Program-made: the position numbers and the translations under genes
Shown here: positions 21,199 to 32,980 of the stretch, one piece after another
Numbering within the stretch: the stretch's first letter is position 1
Layout of the letters: every line of letters starts with the position of its first letter
Source of the DNA: Neodontobutis hainanensis
Taxonomy: Eukaryota; Chordata; Actinopteri; Gobiiformes; Odontobutidae
NCBI GenBank assembly: GCA_024349245.1
Contig: JALDNG010002182.1
Coordinates: forward strand, 1-64,000
DNA: 64,000 nucleotides
Direction of reading: 5' to 3'
The notes under the pieces: model-generated
What the model saw: only the letters and a program-made list of their open reading frames with translations
Database searches by the model: none
What the model was told of the DNA's origin: nothing

Positions 21199-21600
21199 AC
21201 TACCTCTGGGGTTTGGCAAAAGAAAATTATTCTTTCCTGTTCTAAAGGACAGACTATTGTTTTTGTCCTACTAGTTCTCACAATAATTAATAATTCAAAA
21301 CATTACAACATTACAATCAAAAAACTCCAAACACTGATTAAAACACAGTGAGCAACTTGGCATATGCTCTTAAACTTTAACAATTTAAGTTTAACAATTA
21401 CCTTTTATTTACTTATTTCTCATTAATTCAAATTTCTCAAATAAACACCTCTACAATCATCCACAATTGTTTTAACCATTTTAACATATAGATATGTTTT
21501 CAATCACCAGATTACAAATTTACATTACAGTTTAAATCTTTATTGTTTAGATGACACTCGTCAGCATCTATTTTAGTGTCGGGTATTGTACCTTGATCAT
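21199..21600 (+). repeat. AT-rich dispersed repeat copy 2, right part
   Basis: Bases 21238-21375 match copy 1 at 1445-1625 (shared ACAGACTATTGT, AACATTACAACATT-like strings and GGCATATGCTCTTAAACTTTAA). This places both flanks of the KDZ element in one repeat. The far end of the repeat is not clear. Confidence 0.55.
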
Positions 21601-23939
21601 AAAAGACCATTAAAAAAACCTTGGTTATTATTTATTTTCAATTGTCTTCTTTTCAGTTTTCTTAGTTACTTAAAATCTTTTTTCTCAAACAATATTTAAT
21701 CCAATTCATTTTGTTTGTTTAGTTTATCAAATCCTATTCCATAGAATCACTAAAACCTAAACGTGGACTAAATTTGTATCAACAGACCTGTCAGAATGTC
21801 AAACATTATCATAAATGTTTATTTAACACATCAGTTCAGTGCAATCTTTTTCTGTCACTGACATTTCCAACTAAGCATTTTTCAACATTTAAAGGTTTGT
21901 TTAAAGAGGTCGGAGCACTTTCCAGCCCCCCTCCCAGAGACTCCAAGAAGGCCGAGTATTCTGCCATTTGGCATATAAGCACAAACTACAGCGAGAGACC
22001 TATCCCTGACCCGAAGGCGCAGTAAAGTGACCCTCTCATTCACAGGGGTAATGGACGTGGTGGTCCTGTTTTAACAGTTTGTTATTTTTCTTTAGGGGTT
22101 AGGATTGGTTAGGCAGGGACAAGGGAGGCAAGTTGGGTCCAATGGCGAGCTGGCTCGGCTTGTATTCTTATTTTAAATAGACAGTTGGAGCTTTAGTTGT
22201 GTATGTTTTTTTGGTTTGTCCCAAATCCTCTGTTTAATTAATAAATTGTTGATTTGTGTTGCCTTACACTTTGTGTGATTTGAATTTATGTTAAGAACCC
22301 TTTAGTTTAGCGGGGATCGTAACAATGTCTGAGACATAAATCTGCTCTTTTTATAAGTTTATTTTACAGTGATCTCTTAGAAAATAATATTTGAATCTTT
22401 AGATTAGATTTGTAGTAGTAGCTCCTAACCTCCTACATCCTTGGGCACTGCCTCCTCACCAGAAGCAGGTGGAAGGGAAACCTTGGACGTGCTCAAACTA
22501 TCATGCACAGTCACCCAGGACAGAGAGCAATTTTCTTTTTATCAAATTATGTAGATGACAGACAGCTCTGGCCAGGCTCGTAGAGTGGGCATAGTATCCC
22601 TTCTAGGCTTTTTACATTATGTTTGATTGTCCTGTCAATTGCACTTATTGGAAGCAAAGATGGTGAAATGCAAGAACCAGTGTTGAACAGGCTGATCATA
22701 ACTTAATGCGCTTTTTAAAGAATTTTAAAGAAACCTCAGTGTATTCAACAGTGTAGTAGTGTGTTCGTGGTGCAAACATCTGGGTCCACAACTCAAATAA
22801 ATGGCACAATCCCTAAAAAATGCTCTGCCTTTTCATTTAAAACAATCAAACAATAGAATCAGCTCCCAGTCTGAAGTTCTAAAACTGATACAATTATATA
22901 GTTTCTTGTGATAATAATGCGTTTGTATATGATACCTGATAAAATAAAATAAACATACAAAGGTTTCACAGTATTCAAACTCCCCTTTGCTTCCATTATG
23001 TTTGCCTGCACACCTGCAGATCTGAGGCAACTGGTTCAGTCTGACTCTTGTCATTATATTAATTAATTTAAAAGAGAATGTTTGTAAATTATATTAGTGA
23101 CACAAATAATCTCACAAAGCAAAGAATCTCAAAGAAGACACAAACACTCACTGTTGTCAGCACTTTTCTGTGGATCTCTTTTTATTGTAACTTGACTCTG
23201 AACAGTTATTATTTCTTTCATGAAAGGGCTAGTCTTTTAACTGGTGTGTACTGTCATTGGGTTGTTTGGTTGGCCTGTGGTACACTGTCCCCTCAGCAGC
23301 CAGCTCTGATTGGTTTCCCGGGCAACATGACAAAATCAATTATTTAACTTAAGCTTTACTAAAAGGGAAGAAACACAAATTGTGATTAAAAATATGTGTT
23401 CACTCCTCAAGCCACCGCTATGGTGGGAGTCCATGCTGGAGGAGCAGCATTTGGCTCTGTGTTGTTTTTCAGCGCAAGCTGTTTGGAGAGGCCATTTCCA
23501 CCTCCATTGCGTTGGAGAAGCAATCCTACTTAAAATGCAGGTTGCACACTCGAGCTCTCAGCGGGAATACGCAGTATTCCAGGCCAAGTGCATGCAACCA
23601 CTGGTGCCTAATTTCCAAGTCTGCTAGAAAGCTATGCAGTCCACTAAATAAAGATAATGCTAAAAATCTATGCTAACCTGATGCTATCTTATCTGATGCA
23701 ATACTATGCTACTAACTAACTATGCTTCTAACAATACTACACCCTGTAGTAACTACAACTATACAAATTAACTAGGCTATATAAAAAAAGAAAGAAATAA
23801 TAATAAAAAAAAAAAAAAACAAAGAAATGTGTTTTATACACTCACACTCTTGGATAAAATTTTCAAAATGCTGCCTCAGCATCATTTTTATGTGTGTATT
23901 TTTCTAATTTCTCCTAGGGATTTAAACCGACGGACCCTA
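21600..23939. other. intergenic stretch with little recognisable
   Basis: I see no supportable gene. Near 22005-22045 the string GCAGTAAAG..ACCCTCTC.TTCAC is shared with 39628-39660, so a small dispersed repeat is present. From 22060 to 22330 the sequence resembles an LTR-like end (TAATAAATTG..., GGGGATCGTAAC) but shows no duplication. Bases 23650-23770 are a loose repeat around CTATGCTAAC/ACTAACTA, followed by a poly-A-rich run near 23790-23820. Confidence 0.4.
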
Positions 23940-24672
23940 TTATCACTCCACACATCTAGAGAACTTGGGCATCAAAAGTTATCTCTATGAAAGGCGGAAA
24001 ACTTTAGTTTTTCGGAAACTGACAAAATTTGTCTGATCAAGAGAACATTTACAAAGCATTTTGCTATCACTTGCACTTTACTATACTTTTTCAATTTTGT
24101 TAAAAAACTGGACTGATGTGGTTGTACTTCCTGGTGTGGAAGCTGCAGCTGTTTTAACCCTCGTTTTGAGAGACCAGTGAGCAGGCCGTTACAATAATCT
24201 AACCTGCTGGAGATAAAAGCATGAATAAGTTTCTCTAAGTCTGGTTGAGACATTATTCCTTTGACTCTGGAAATATTTTTAAGGTGATAAAATGATGATG
24301 ATGTAATTGACTTAATGTGACTCTGGAAATTCAAGTCTGAGTCCATGATGACCCATAGATTCCTAACCTTTTTTTTAGTTTTTAGTGAAAGAGACTTGAG
24401 TTGACCGATGACACATTCTCTTTGTTTCTGTGGCCCAAAGATGATTAGTTCAGTGTTGTCTCTGTTCTGTTGGAAAAAAAATTGTTCAATACCCACCTAT
24501 CAATATTTTAAATTAAGTTACACACTGAATTGATTGGTCCATTTTCACCTGCTGTGAGTAAAATGTAAATCTTAGTGTCATCTGCATTATTATGGCAAGA
24601 TATGTCACAGCTGTGTATTAACTGGCCTAAAGGAAGCATGTAAAGATTAAATAATAGGGGTCCCAAAAATTC
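23940..24672 (-). mobile_element. CR1/L2-type LINE 3' half fragment
   Basis: On the minus strand a frame runs from a decayed ADDT motif (near 24580) through NLWVIMDSDLNFQSHIK, YHLKNISRVKGIMS and HAFISSRLDYCNGLLTGL. This is the palm/thumb and C-terminal part of an RT of the L2/CR1 group. The RT core upstream of ADDT and the endonuclease are missing. It ends near 23940 without a clear tail. It is a different subfamily from the L2 copy to its right and is oppositely oriented. Confidence 0.8.
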
Positions 24673-24865
24673 ATAATTTAATTAAACCTGGAAACTCAGT
24701 AGGGGCCTACACAGAGGAGGTCCATGCCACCCTCTTGGCCAACACCAATTCAATGGCACCCCTTAGGACAAATTCCAGACCAACCAGACAACCGACACCA
24801 TGGTATAACGAGGAAACCGTGGATTTGATACAGGCCCGCAGGAGTTTTGAACGCAAGAATGAGGC
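24673..24865 (+). mobile_element. L2-type LINE linker fragment
   Basis: This 190-bp piece matches 26258-26440 of the neighbouring L2 copy (GGAAACTCAGTAG, CACAGAGGAGGTCCATGC, CCATGGTATAA). It encodes the region between endonuclease and RT. It ends at about 24865, where the esterase-type ORF1 fragment of the next copy begins. It is either a separate short copy or the product of template switching during integration. Confidence 0.7.
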
Positions 24866-25167
24866 AGTCAGAGGTAACCAAAGATAGCCTAGCCAGGACT
24901 CTTGAACTAGGGAACAAGATGAGTCGGCATCGATTAATTGTCTCTGGCCCCCTCCCCGTAAGGGGTAGTGATGAACAGTATAGCAGATTAGTTTCCATGA
25001 ACCGGTGGCTGGCCCGGCATTGTAGTCAGAAAGGTTATGGTTTCGTGGATAACTGGCCTTCTTTCTGGGGCCGCCCAGGCCTGCTGAGGGCAGACGGCCT
25101 GCATCCTACTGGACATGGTGCTGCCATTTTGTCTAGTAATATAGACAGGTGCATTCGGTGCATTTGA
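24866..25167 (+). pseudogene. ORF1 C-terminal esterase-type fragment
   Basis: The frame reads RHRLIVSGPLPVRGSDE, then WPSFWGRPGLLRADGLHPTG and GAAILSSNI before the stop at 25165. The D-G-x-H-P-T block is the last catalytic block (Asp and His) of SGNH/GDSL-type esterases, which CR1/L2 LINE ORF1 proteins carry. The N-terminal serine block is missing because the element is truncated. In intact relatives ORF1 binds RNA/lipid and assists retrotransposition; this fragment could not. Confidence 0.75.
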
Positions 25168-25227
25168 CACAAGGAATCTCAGCAGGTCGCAGGAATTAGA
25201 GAACCTGCTAGTCATGATAGTGCGGGT

Positions 25228-28200
25228 GTGGAACTGGATAATGTAGAAGCTTTTAGTTGTCCGGTTAGGCCGTGTTATCCTGATGTCTACTGCCTAAATC
25301 TGTTATTTAGTCCTCAAACACATCTGAAAACTCACAGAGTCAGTGACCCAAAAGCATCCTGTCCTCATGTTATTATAACTCAGAGGCAATCTTTTAAACC
25401 AAGCAGAACTGTTAGAGCTCGACAACTTTTTCCTGTCGCTATCTCTCCACTGGACCAGCCTTCAAATGTCTGCTCTACATCAAGACTGAAGATCGGTCTC
25501 CTGAATGTGCGGTCTCTATCCTCCAAAGCACTCCTAATTAATGATCTTATTGCTTCTCATAGCTTGGATTTACTTTGTCTTTGTGAAACGTGGCTTAGGC
25601 CCAATGTTTTTCTGCCACTAAATGAAGCCTCTCCCCCTGATTATGCGTATGCACAGGTAGGTCGTGACGTCGAAACTTGGTGGTGGTGTTGCAGCCATTT
25701 ATAAAGCTGCATTTTGCTTTACAGGTCCATCATCACAGCCGAAATTTAACTCTTTTGAAGTGTTACTCATTAAACATATTTCTTCTCAAATAAACAGAAG
25801 GAAGCCATTTTATTTAGCTGTAATCTATCGCCCTCCAGGTCCCTACTCTTCTTTCTTGGATGAGTTTGGAGTTTTCCTCTCAGACTTAATAACCCATGCT
25901 GATAACATCCTTCTAGTTGGAGACTTTAATATTCATCTAAATAAGGAGTGTGATCCTCTGGCCAGAGCATTTCAATCACTGCTTGCGACCATGTCTTTCA
26001 ACCAGTTTGTTCATGAGCCCACACACATTAGTGGAAACTATCTTGATCTTGTTTTGGCTCGGGGAATAGATGTCTCCAATGTCTTTGTCTCCTCTCTTTC
26101 ATCTGCTGTCTCAGATCACTCACTGGTAGAGTTCGAGATAAGTTACACATTTCCCTCAAATTCAGACAAATGCGTAGTGTCTACACGGAATCTTAGCGCT
26201 GCTGTAATGGAAATGATTGCCACACGGCTGACAGATGTTCTTCCTAATTTAACTCCAACTGGAAACTCAGTAGAGGCCTACACAGAGGAGGTCCATGCTA
26301 CCCTCTCAGCCATCACCGACTCAGTGGCACCCCTCAGGACAAAGCCCAGACCAACCAGACGACCTACGCCATGGTATAATGAGGAAACGCGGGCTTTGAA
26401 ACAGGCCTGCAGGAGTTTTGAACGCAAATGGCGCAAGTCAGAAACAAATCTAAATTATCAAAAGTGGTGTTTGTGTGTAAACACCTATAAGCACGCCCTC
26501 AGCACTGCAAAGACTACCTATTTTTCATCTCTTATAAGAGTAAACCGGCATAACCCCAGGTTTCTCTTTGGAACAGTTGCTAAACTTATCCAACCAAAAA
26601 CAACTGAAGACTCCTCTCCCTTTAGTGCACAAGACTTTTTAGATTTCTTTAATCATAAAATTGAAGATATCAGGGATAATATTTTGTTTTTGTCTTCTTT
26701 GGCTCCGGGTCCCATTCACTTGGATCCACCGATCTCTCGTCTCTCAGTCTTAGATTCTGTTTCCCTTGATGAGCTGACAAAGGTGGTTTCTTCATGTAAA
26801 GCAACTACGTGTCTCCTGGATATCCTCCCAGCAAAACAGCTTAAAGAACTGTGGCCCTATGTGGGGCAAATTATATTAAACATTATAAACTTGTCCCTGT
26901 CTACTGGCACCGTTCCTTCCCTTTTCAAACAGGCTGTGGTCAAACCCCTGCTCAAAAAACCTACTTTGGATCCTGGATGCCTAAATAATTTCCGTCCTGT
27001 CTCCAATTTACCTTTTCTATCTAAAGTCCTCGAAAAAGTTGTGCTAAAACAACTTACTCTATATCTATCAGAAAATGACCTCCTCGAGCCGTTTCAGTCT
27101 GCATTTAGGGCCTCTTATTCCACTGAAACAGCTTTAGTTAAAGTAACAAATGATCTTCTCCTTCAGATGGACGAGGACTCATCGGCTCTACTATTATTGC
27201 TGGATCTCAGTGCTGCATTTGATACGATTGATCATGCAGTGCTAATCAACAGACTTATAGATGTTTTTGGCATCTCTGGCTCTGCTCTTTCTTGGTTAGA
27301 ATCCTATCTGTGTGATAGGTCTCATTTTGTCTCTTTTAATAAATCCTTCTCCTCCACGGCACCAGTGAAGTTCGGGGTGCCACAAGGGTCTGTGCTCGGT
27401 CCCATACTTTTTTCACTATATGTTACACCATTGGGACAAATCATCAGAAGTTATGGAGTGAACTTCCACTGTTATGCCGATGATACACAGCTGTATCTAC
27501 CAATAAAAGCAAATAATACTACTGACATCATGCGTCTAGAGGCCTGCCTCGTTTCAATTAAAACATGGATGTCTCAAAACTTCCTCCATTTAAACGCGGA
27601 TAAAACAGAGCTCTTGTTAATTGGTCCTGCCAGTCATCGGCACAAGTTCAACAATCTTACTGTCTCAATCAACAACTGTGTGTTGGAGCACGGCAAAACT
27701 GCGAGGAACCTCGGTGTAATCTTTGACCCCACACTATCTCTGCATCAGCACATTAGTGAGGTCACTAAATTGGGCTTTTTTCACTTGCGGAATATCTCAC
27801 AAATTCGCTCCTGCCTCTCTTTAGCTGATGCTGAAATTCTCATTCATGCATTTGTCACATCCAGGCTGGACTACTGTAATGCGTTATTCTCTGGACTGCC
27901 GAAGAAAAGTACTCACAGTCTACAAATGGTCCAAAATACAGCCGCCAGACTTTTAACAAAGACCAGGAAGTTTGATCACATTACTCCGGTCCTGGCTTCA
28001 TTACACTGGCTTCCTATTCATGTTAGAGCTGATTTCAAAGTTCTCTTGTTAACATATAAAATCCTTTGTGGACGCACGCCCTCTTACCTATCTGACCTTA
28101 TCACCTGGTATACTCCAGCTCGTACCCTTCGCTCTCAGGACGCTGGCCTCCTTCAACTTCCTCGAATAAAGAAGAAGTCTGCTGGCTACAGAGCCTTTTC

Positions 28201-28318
28201 TTATAGAGCCCCATTTTTATGGAATGGGCTCCCGGTGGAAGTGCGGCGATCTGACTCTGTTGAGATTTTCAAAAGCAAACTCAAAACTTACTTATTTCAC
28301 CAAATGTATGGAGACTGA
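25228..28318 (+). pseudogene. L2-type ORF2 (endonuclease-RT), one frameshift
   Basis: The reading covers about 1,030 residues in two frames: 25228-25700 then 25664-28318. The APE endonuclease shows LNVRSLSSKA, LLCLCETWL, VIYRPPGPYS, LLVGDFNIHL and SDHSLVEF. The RT shows LDLSAAFDTIDH, GVPQGSVLGPILF and CYADDTQLY. After these comes the conserved C-terminal run ending near RRSDSVEIFKSKLKTYLF. The second frame is open for 884 codons. The only break I see is near 25660, where this copy has one extra base (GGTCGTGACGTC) relative to copy 2 (GGTCGCGCGTC) at 56096. This is the best preserved protein-coding LINE in the window. Confidence 0.9.
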
Positions 28319-28352
28319 TTGATCATAGGGTTAGGTTTACACTGGTTGTAGC

Positions 28353-28750
28353 CAGGGTGCACGTGGCAGAGTGGTTAGCACTCCTGCCTTACAGCAAGAA
28401 GGTCGTGAGTTCAAAACCCGGCCGACCCAAACATTCTCGGCCGACTCCGGTCTTTCTGTGAGGAGTCTGCATGTCCTCCACGTGTTACCGTGGGTTCTCT
28501 CCGGGTACTCCGGCTTCCTCCCACCGTCCAAAGACATGCATGTATAGGTTAATCGGCAACTCTAAAGTGTCCCTAGTGAATGAATGTGAGAGTGAATGTC
28601 AGTCAGTGTTTGTCTCTATATGTTAGCCCTGCGACTAACTGGCCACTGTCCAGGGTGTACCCTGCCTCAGGCCCAAAGCTGCTGGGATAGGCTCCAGTCA
28701 CCCGCGACCCCTAACGGGACAAAGCGGTAGAAAATGAATGAATGAATGAA
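28353..28750 (+). mobile_element. SINE in the L2 3' UTR
   Basis: The head contains GTGGCAGAGTGGTTAGCACT (box A-like) and GAGTTCAAAACCC (box B-like). The body contains ACTCCGGCTTCCTCCCACC and GGGATAGGCTCCAGTCACCC, and the tail is (ATGA)n. The 10-bp sequence TGGTTGTAGC flanks it at 28343-28352 and 28751-28760, and the empty site is seen in L2 copy 2 near 60650. Related copies lie at 48181-48540 and, for the head part, at 39412 and 55332. Confidence 0.9.
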
Positions 28751-29310
28751 TGGTTGTAGCTGTAGGTACACACTCAACCGCTCATATTATTATTACATCT
28801 GCCTATTATCAGTAGTATTTAGCACTTTTGTTTTTCTCCTTTCTACCTCCTCCTAGGGTGGACGCAAACCTCTGATCTGCTGGGTGATGTGTACTGCCCC
28901 ACCCCCCCCCCTGACTCTGCTCCAGTGTGAGGACCCACAGCTCATCTTTCATCTACCTTGATAATGGCTGAGGTCCCATCCACCTTACATACACAGACAG
29001 AGTGGACACTGGACGCTGTCAACATAAATGTTTTTTGTGAAGTGAATATGTTTTGTATTTTTATGTATTTTTTTTTTTCAACTGTCCTGGTCACATTCTT
29101 GCACGGCCTGTCCTGAGAGTGGATCCCTCCTTCTGTGGTTCTCCCTGAGGTTTCTCTTTTTTCCCGGCTGGGTTTTTTTTGGAGTTTTTCCTCACCCTGA
29201 TGGAGGGTCTAAGGACAGGGGATGTTGTCTAGTGCAGTCTGTTAAGCCCTTTGAGGCGGCTGTTGTTGTGATATTGGGCTATACAAAAATAAAAAAAAAA
29301 ATAAAAAAAA

Positions 29311-29882
29311 ATTAAAAAGTCAAAAACAAATCTAAGTGGTGTTTTTTTGTTAACACCTACTAACCTACCTACTTTTGTTAATGCCTACTTAACACCTACC
29401 TAAGAAAACTGAAGACTCCTGTCTTGTTTCAATAAAATCATGAATGTCTCAAAACTTTCTCCATATAAACCTGGCTAAAACTAAGCTCTTGTTAATTGGT
29501 CCTGCCTGCCAAGTCACTAAACTGATGCTGAAATTCTCATTCTTGACTTTGTCACATCCAGGCAAGACTATTGCAATGCGTTATTCTCTGGTCATGGCTT
29601 CATTGCACTGACCTCCTATTCATGATTTTAAAGTTCTACTGTAAATATATAAAATCCTTTATGGACACGCACCCTCTTACCTATCTGACCTCATCACACA
29701 ATATACTTCAGCTTGTGCCTTTCGCTCTCAAGGCGCTAGCCTTAAGTCTGCTGACTAGTGCCAAATGTTTTCTTTCGAACCTTTTCTTATAGAGCCCCCT
29801 TTTTTATGGAATGGGCTCGGTGGAAGTGTGGCAAGCTGACTCTGTTGAGGTTTTTAAAAGCAAACTCAACACATACTTGGAA
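29311..29882 (+). mobile_element. degenerate L2-type fragment
   Basis: Scattered blocks match copy 1 in order: near 29440 (AAAACTTTCTCCATATAAACC), 29490 (CTCTTGTTAATTGGTCCTGCC), 29540-29590 (TTTGTCACATCCAGGC..GACTA) and 29740-29880 (TATAGAGCCCC, GAATGGGCTC). Large internal deletions and shifts leave no useful frame. It directly follows the A-rich tail of copy 1. Confidence 0.75.
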
Positions 29883-30105
29883 GAATGGGCAGCTTTACCA
29901 TCTGAAAAAGAGCCTCTTCCACAACTACCACAAAAGACTTGAAGTTGTCATTAATGTTAAAGGCAATACACAGTATTAAAGTCTGTAAAATGGAGTCTGT
30001 AAATTTTTATTTGAGTAATTTGGGTGGTTTCTGTTGTCATTACGATTTAAATAAGTAAACACAACTGTGTAACTATTAATGGCTTTACCCAACTATAAAA
30101 AGTGG
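29883..30105 (+). mobile_element. Tc1-type transposon 3' end
   Basis: The bases GGGCAGCTTTACCATCTG and CCACAACTACCACAAAAGACTT match the transposase C-terminus and 3' region of the Tc1 at 52515-52590. The end GGTTTCTGTTGTCATTACGATTTA...GGCTTTACCCAAC matches its inverted-repeat end. Only the last quarter of an element is present. Confidence 0.75.
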
Positions 30106-31749
30106 GGACAGTACGGGACACTTATTTTGGGACCATTTATTTTACGGACAATGGAAAAGTCAAAATTAATCCGTGTGGTACTGCTCAGTGTAAACATGGT
30201 TTATACAGAATAAGGTGTTTGAGATAAATCCTGCCTGGAGAACAATGACGGTAAGAGTTACTCAGTTAGTAAACAGACTATGAAGCATCACATACTGCAT
30301 GGTTATAACTTTCTTATTATTAACATGCAGATGTAAGAGTGTGTGTGTGACAGACACAAACCCAGCAGAAACAGGCCTTCCTCTGGGACACAGCATCCTC
30401 CCGCTGGAGCGACCTGTCTTAAATAAATCATTCCATTTTCATGCCCAGTGTAGCTATTGGCTCTAATCCTGTGTGGGAGACACAGCAAAGATACGGGGGT
30501 AAGCCGGTTGCCTTCCTCCTCGCTGTGTTGCTTTAAGCCTTGTGTAACTCCAATTCCCCAACTTTTTTTTTTTGTGACCCACTTAAATCTGACTGTAATA
30601 GTAGCACCATGGAAATTCACATTCCCAGTTGGTAAACAAACTGCTTGTATTTATGAGTATGTTGTGGTTTTTCCACACAAGCATGGATCCAGAATTAATA
30701 AATTTAACACAAACATTTCTTAACAACTCCAGTTGCAAGAAAGTATGTATTTATTGTAGAACTGCACAAATTATTGAAAAAATATTACTATTTATATTGA
30801 CCTCAACTAGCAATTTAATCTAGTAATTATAATAAATAACTTATGCATAGTATTTCTATCTAAGAAATGCTGCTCCAACTTGTAGACAATGTGCAACTCC
30901 ATATTATTTATTTGCCCTTGTTCTGTGTTGGCATGCACAGCTGCCATCTTAACCATGCACAAGTAATGCTGTATGTCTTTTGGTCTCTAAATTCTACTAT
31001 AATAAGTTCTCTAAATCTAAGATCCATTTCTTGAACCACTACATTATATTGGTTGTGTTTTCCTCACTTTGAGTTTCAGCATTCTGAACGACATAGTCTT
31101 TGGTTCTGGCTCCAGCAGTAAGTCAATCACTTTACAGCAATATGCTCATTTGAAGCTTTACAACCAAATAAAAATGTTTGTCTTTATATCTAATATAGTC
31201 TTTGCTGACCTGTCGACTATATAAGAGGTACCTTAAATACCTGTATTAAGGCTGGTGCATTGTTTGTCAGTGGTCTTTTCAATAACAAATTTTCTTATAA
31301 GATATTATATACTTAAGATATTCACATAAGAAAGGGTTCTATTTTACAGCATTCTGTTAACATAACCTACACTAGAACATATACATATATTTATTAGGCT
31401 TGGAGACCTTTCAGTAGTAGCAATGGGTCATCTGGTCTTCATCTGAAGCTGAAGATATCCTTTAGGCCCTGGGTGCATGTACACAGGTATTTTGATAAAC
31501 ACATGTATTTGTGTCTCATCCTCACATAAATGCCTTTTTTACCAAAAAAATGGATATTTTTTTAAACCCCTATGAAAGTGAAGATTTGTGAAAACACTGG
31601 ATGCAGGAGATAAGTGTAGAGCAGGTGTTCGGATCCAGACCCCGAGAGGCTTTGATCCTGACTGCAAGACATTTTCCACAATTACAAGTGTATTGTATAA
31701 AATCTGTTTTTGGCACTCCTAGGACATATACTGTATATTGTCAACAAGA
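30106..31749. other. gap, nothing recognised
   Basis: No supportable gene, RNA or element boundary is visible. The longest open stretch (30303-30620, minus) has no recognisable motif. The 31380-31560 part is AT-rich and may be old repeat. Confidence 0.4.
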
Positions 31750-31869
31750 TGCGTAGAAATACGCTACGCACATTCTTTGTGTGACTGGTTGTGAAGTTTG
31801 TGTGTCAAACATGCCAAGAATTGGCTTATATAACCTCTGTTGGTGGCTGTCTTCAGGTCAACTTTGTCT

Positions 31870-32540
31870 GAAGAACGTCCGGGACAGGCCCCTTTTTTTT
31901 TTTGCAGCCAAGCAATCCGAGACCACCACCAAACTGGAAGAGTCCCCGTGATGGTGTGTGTATACAAAACCTCAAAAAGGTCTCAGACATGAGCCCGGGA
32001 TGTTGTATCAAGGACATGAGAGCCTGGCAAAGGACCCCCTTTGCTACAGACATTGAAGACTCAACCCCTCTGGTTGAATGAGCCCTTAAACCTAGAATCG
32101 GTCGCAGCCCCATGGTTGTGGCCCCCTTAGTGCGTAAAAAGCTGCTCAGATTAACGCCACTGGCTAGTGTGGTGGACGTAAATCTGGAGAGCATGCACCA
32201 GAAATAGTAGGTAAAGTCTCTCCTGTTCCAGCGCTGTGAACGGTGGAGGGCAGCAGGCTTTAAGAATGACCGCATTCGAAGGTGACGAGACCGACAGAGC
32301 CTACAAGTCCCTGATTCTCTTAAGAGAAGTAGCTGTCAATAGGACCATCTTAAGAGTCAGAAACCGTAAAGATGCTGAGTCTAGTGGTTCAAAAGGGGTG
32401 TTCACCATCTCCTTAAGCACTCAAGACAGATCTCATGAAAGGACTGTGACTCTAGTGGGAGGCCTCAATCGCTTAGCTAATCGGATAAAGCGGGCAACTA
32501 GGAGGTGTCTCCCAATTGAGACCCCATCGGTCAGATAGTG
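31870..32540 (-). pseudogene. DIRS tyrosine recombinase remnant
   Basis: Minus-strand frames read RLRPPTRVTV near 32470, LRFLTLKM and SLKRIRDL near 32330, then AHSTRGVESSMSVAKG near 32060. The H-x2-R block (HSTR) is the conserved box of tyrosine recombinases that DIRS elements use instead of an integrase. Several stops and frame changes break it, and the final tyrosine region is blurred. It could not act as a recombinase. Confidence 0.7.
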
Positions 32541-32599
32541 ACAAGCCAAAATAGAGGCCACATAAGCTCTGAGTGTATTAGGGTGTAAGCTCGAGGATG

Positions 32600-32960
32600 G
32601 TTAACTCTGCAGAAACTTCAGCACACCCCCGCACGCAAAATAGTCGAATAAATCAACAATTACGGAACAAAGACACGGGATAAATAGGGCTGCCAGTTTC
32701 TCATCAGCGAAGAAGGGGAGGGGCCGCGTAGGCCACCTGTCATCTAATTTGAAGTGTTTGGGGGGGGGGCTGTTTACCTGAGCCACTGCGCGGGTCACTA
32801 TCTCAAGGAGCTCCTCAAATGCTACGTCAGAGCGGGAGGAGCACTCCAAGCGACCCCATCAAGGTCTGCAGAAGCAGTGTCAGAAGGTGTCCCTGGCCTG
32901 CTCACAGGAACCACCGAGCGCGCCTGGGAAGCATTCTCATCAGCTCTGGGGAGAGCGAGG
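32600..32960 (-). pseudogene. DIRS gag-like N-terminal remnant
   Basis: The open stretch 32601-32849 on the minus strand reads RSDVAFEELLEIVTRAVAQ, which I recognise as a conserved segment of fish DIRS gag-like proteins. It is followed by PLPFFADEKLAALF. It then joins unrelated sequence at about 32560, leading into the recombinase region. Most of gag is gone. Confidence 0.65.
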
Positions 32961-32980
32961 AGTAAGATATACTATGTACT

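Larger units (their letters stand above)
24866..29310 (+). mobile_element. nearly complete L2-type LINE, copy 1
   Basis: The copy contains the end of ORF1 (esterase-type), an ORF2 with endonuclease, RT and C-terminal domain, and a 3' UTR that ends in an A-rich run near 29310 after TATTGGGCTATACAAAAATAA. A SINE is inserted in the 3' UTR (28353-28750). It is 5' truncated within ORF1. The second copy at 55886-61613 gives a useful comparison for each break. Confidence 0.9.

Noticed and set aside
22060..22330. Possible LTR end
   Set aside because: No TG..CA boundary pair or target duplication could be found.
30303..30620. 105-codon minus-strand frame
   Set aside because: No motif or context to support a gene.
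32236..32538. 100-codon plus-strand frame
   Set aside because: Antisense shadow of the DIRS recombinase remnant, which gives readable motifs on the minus strand.
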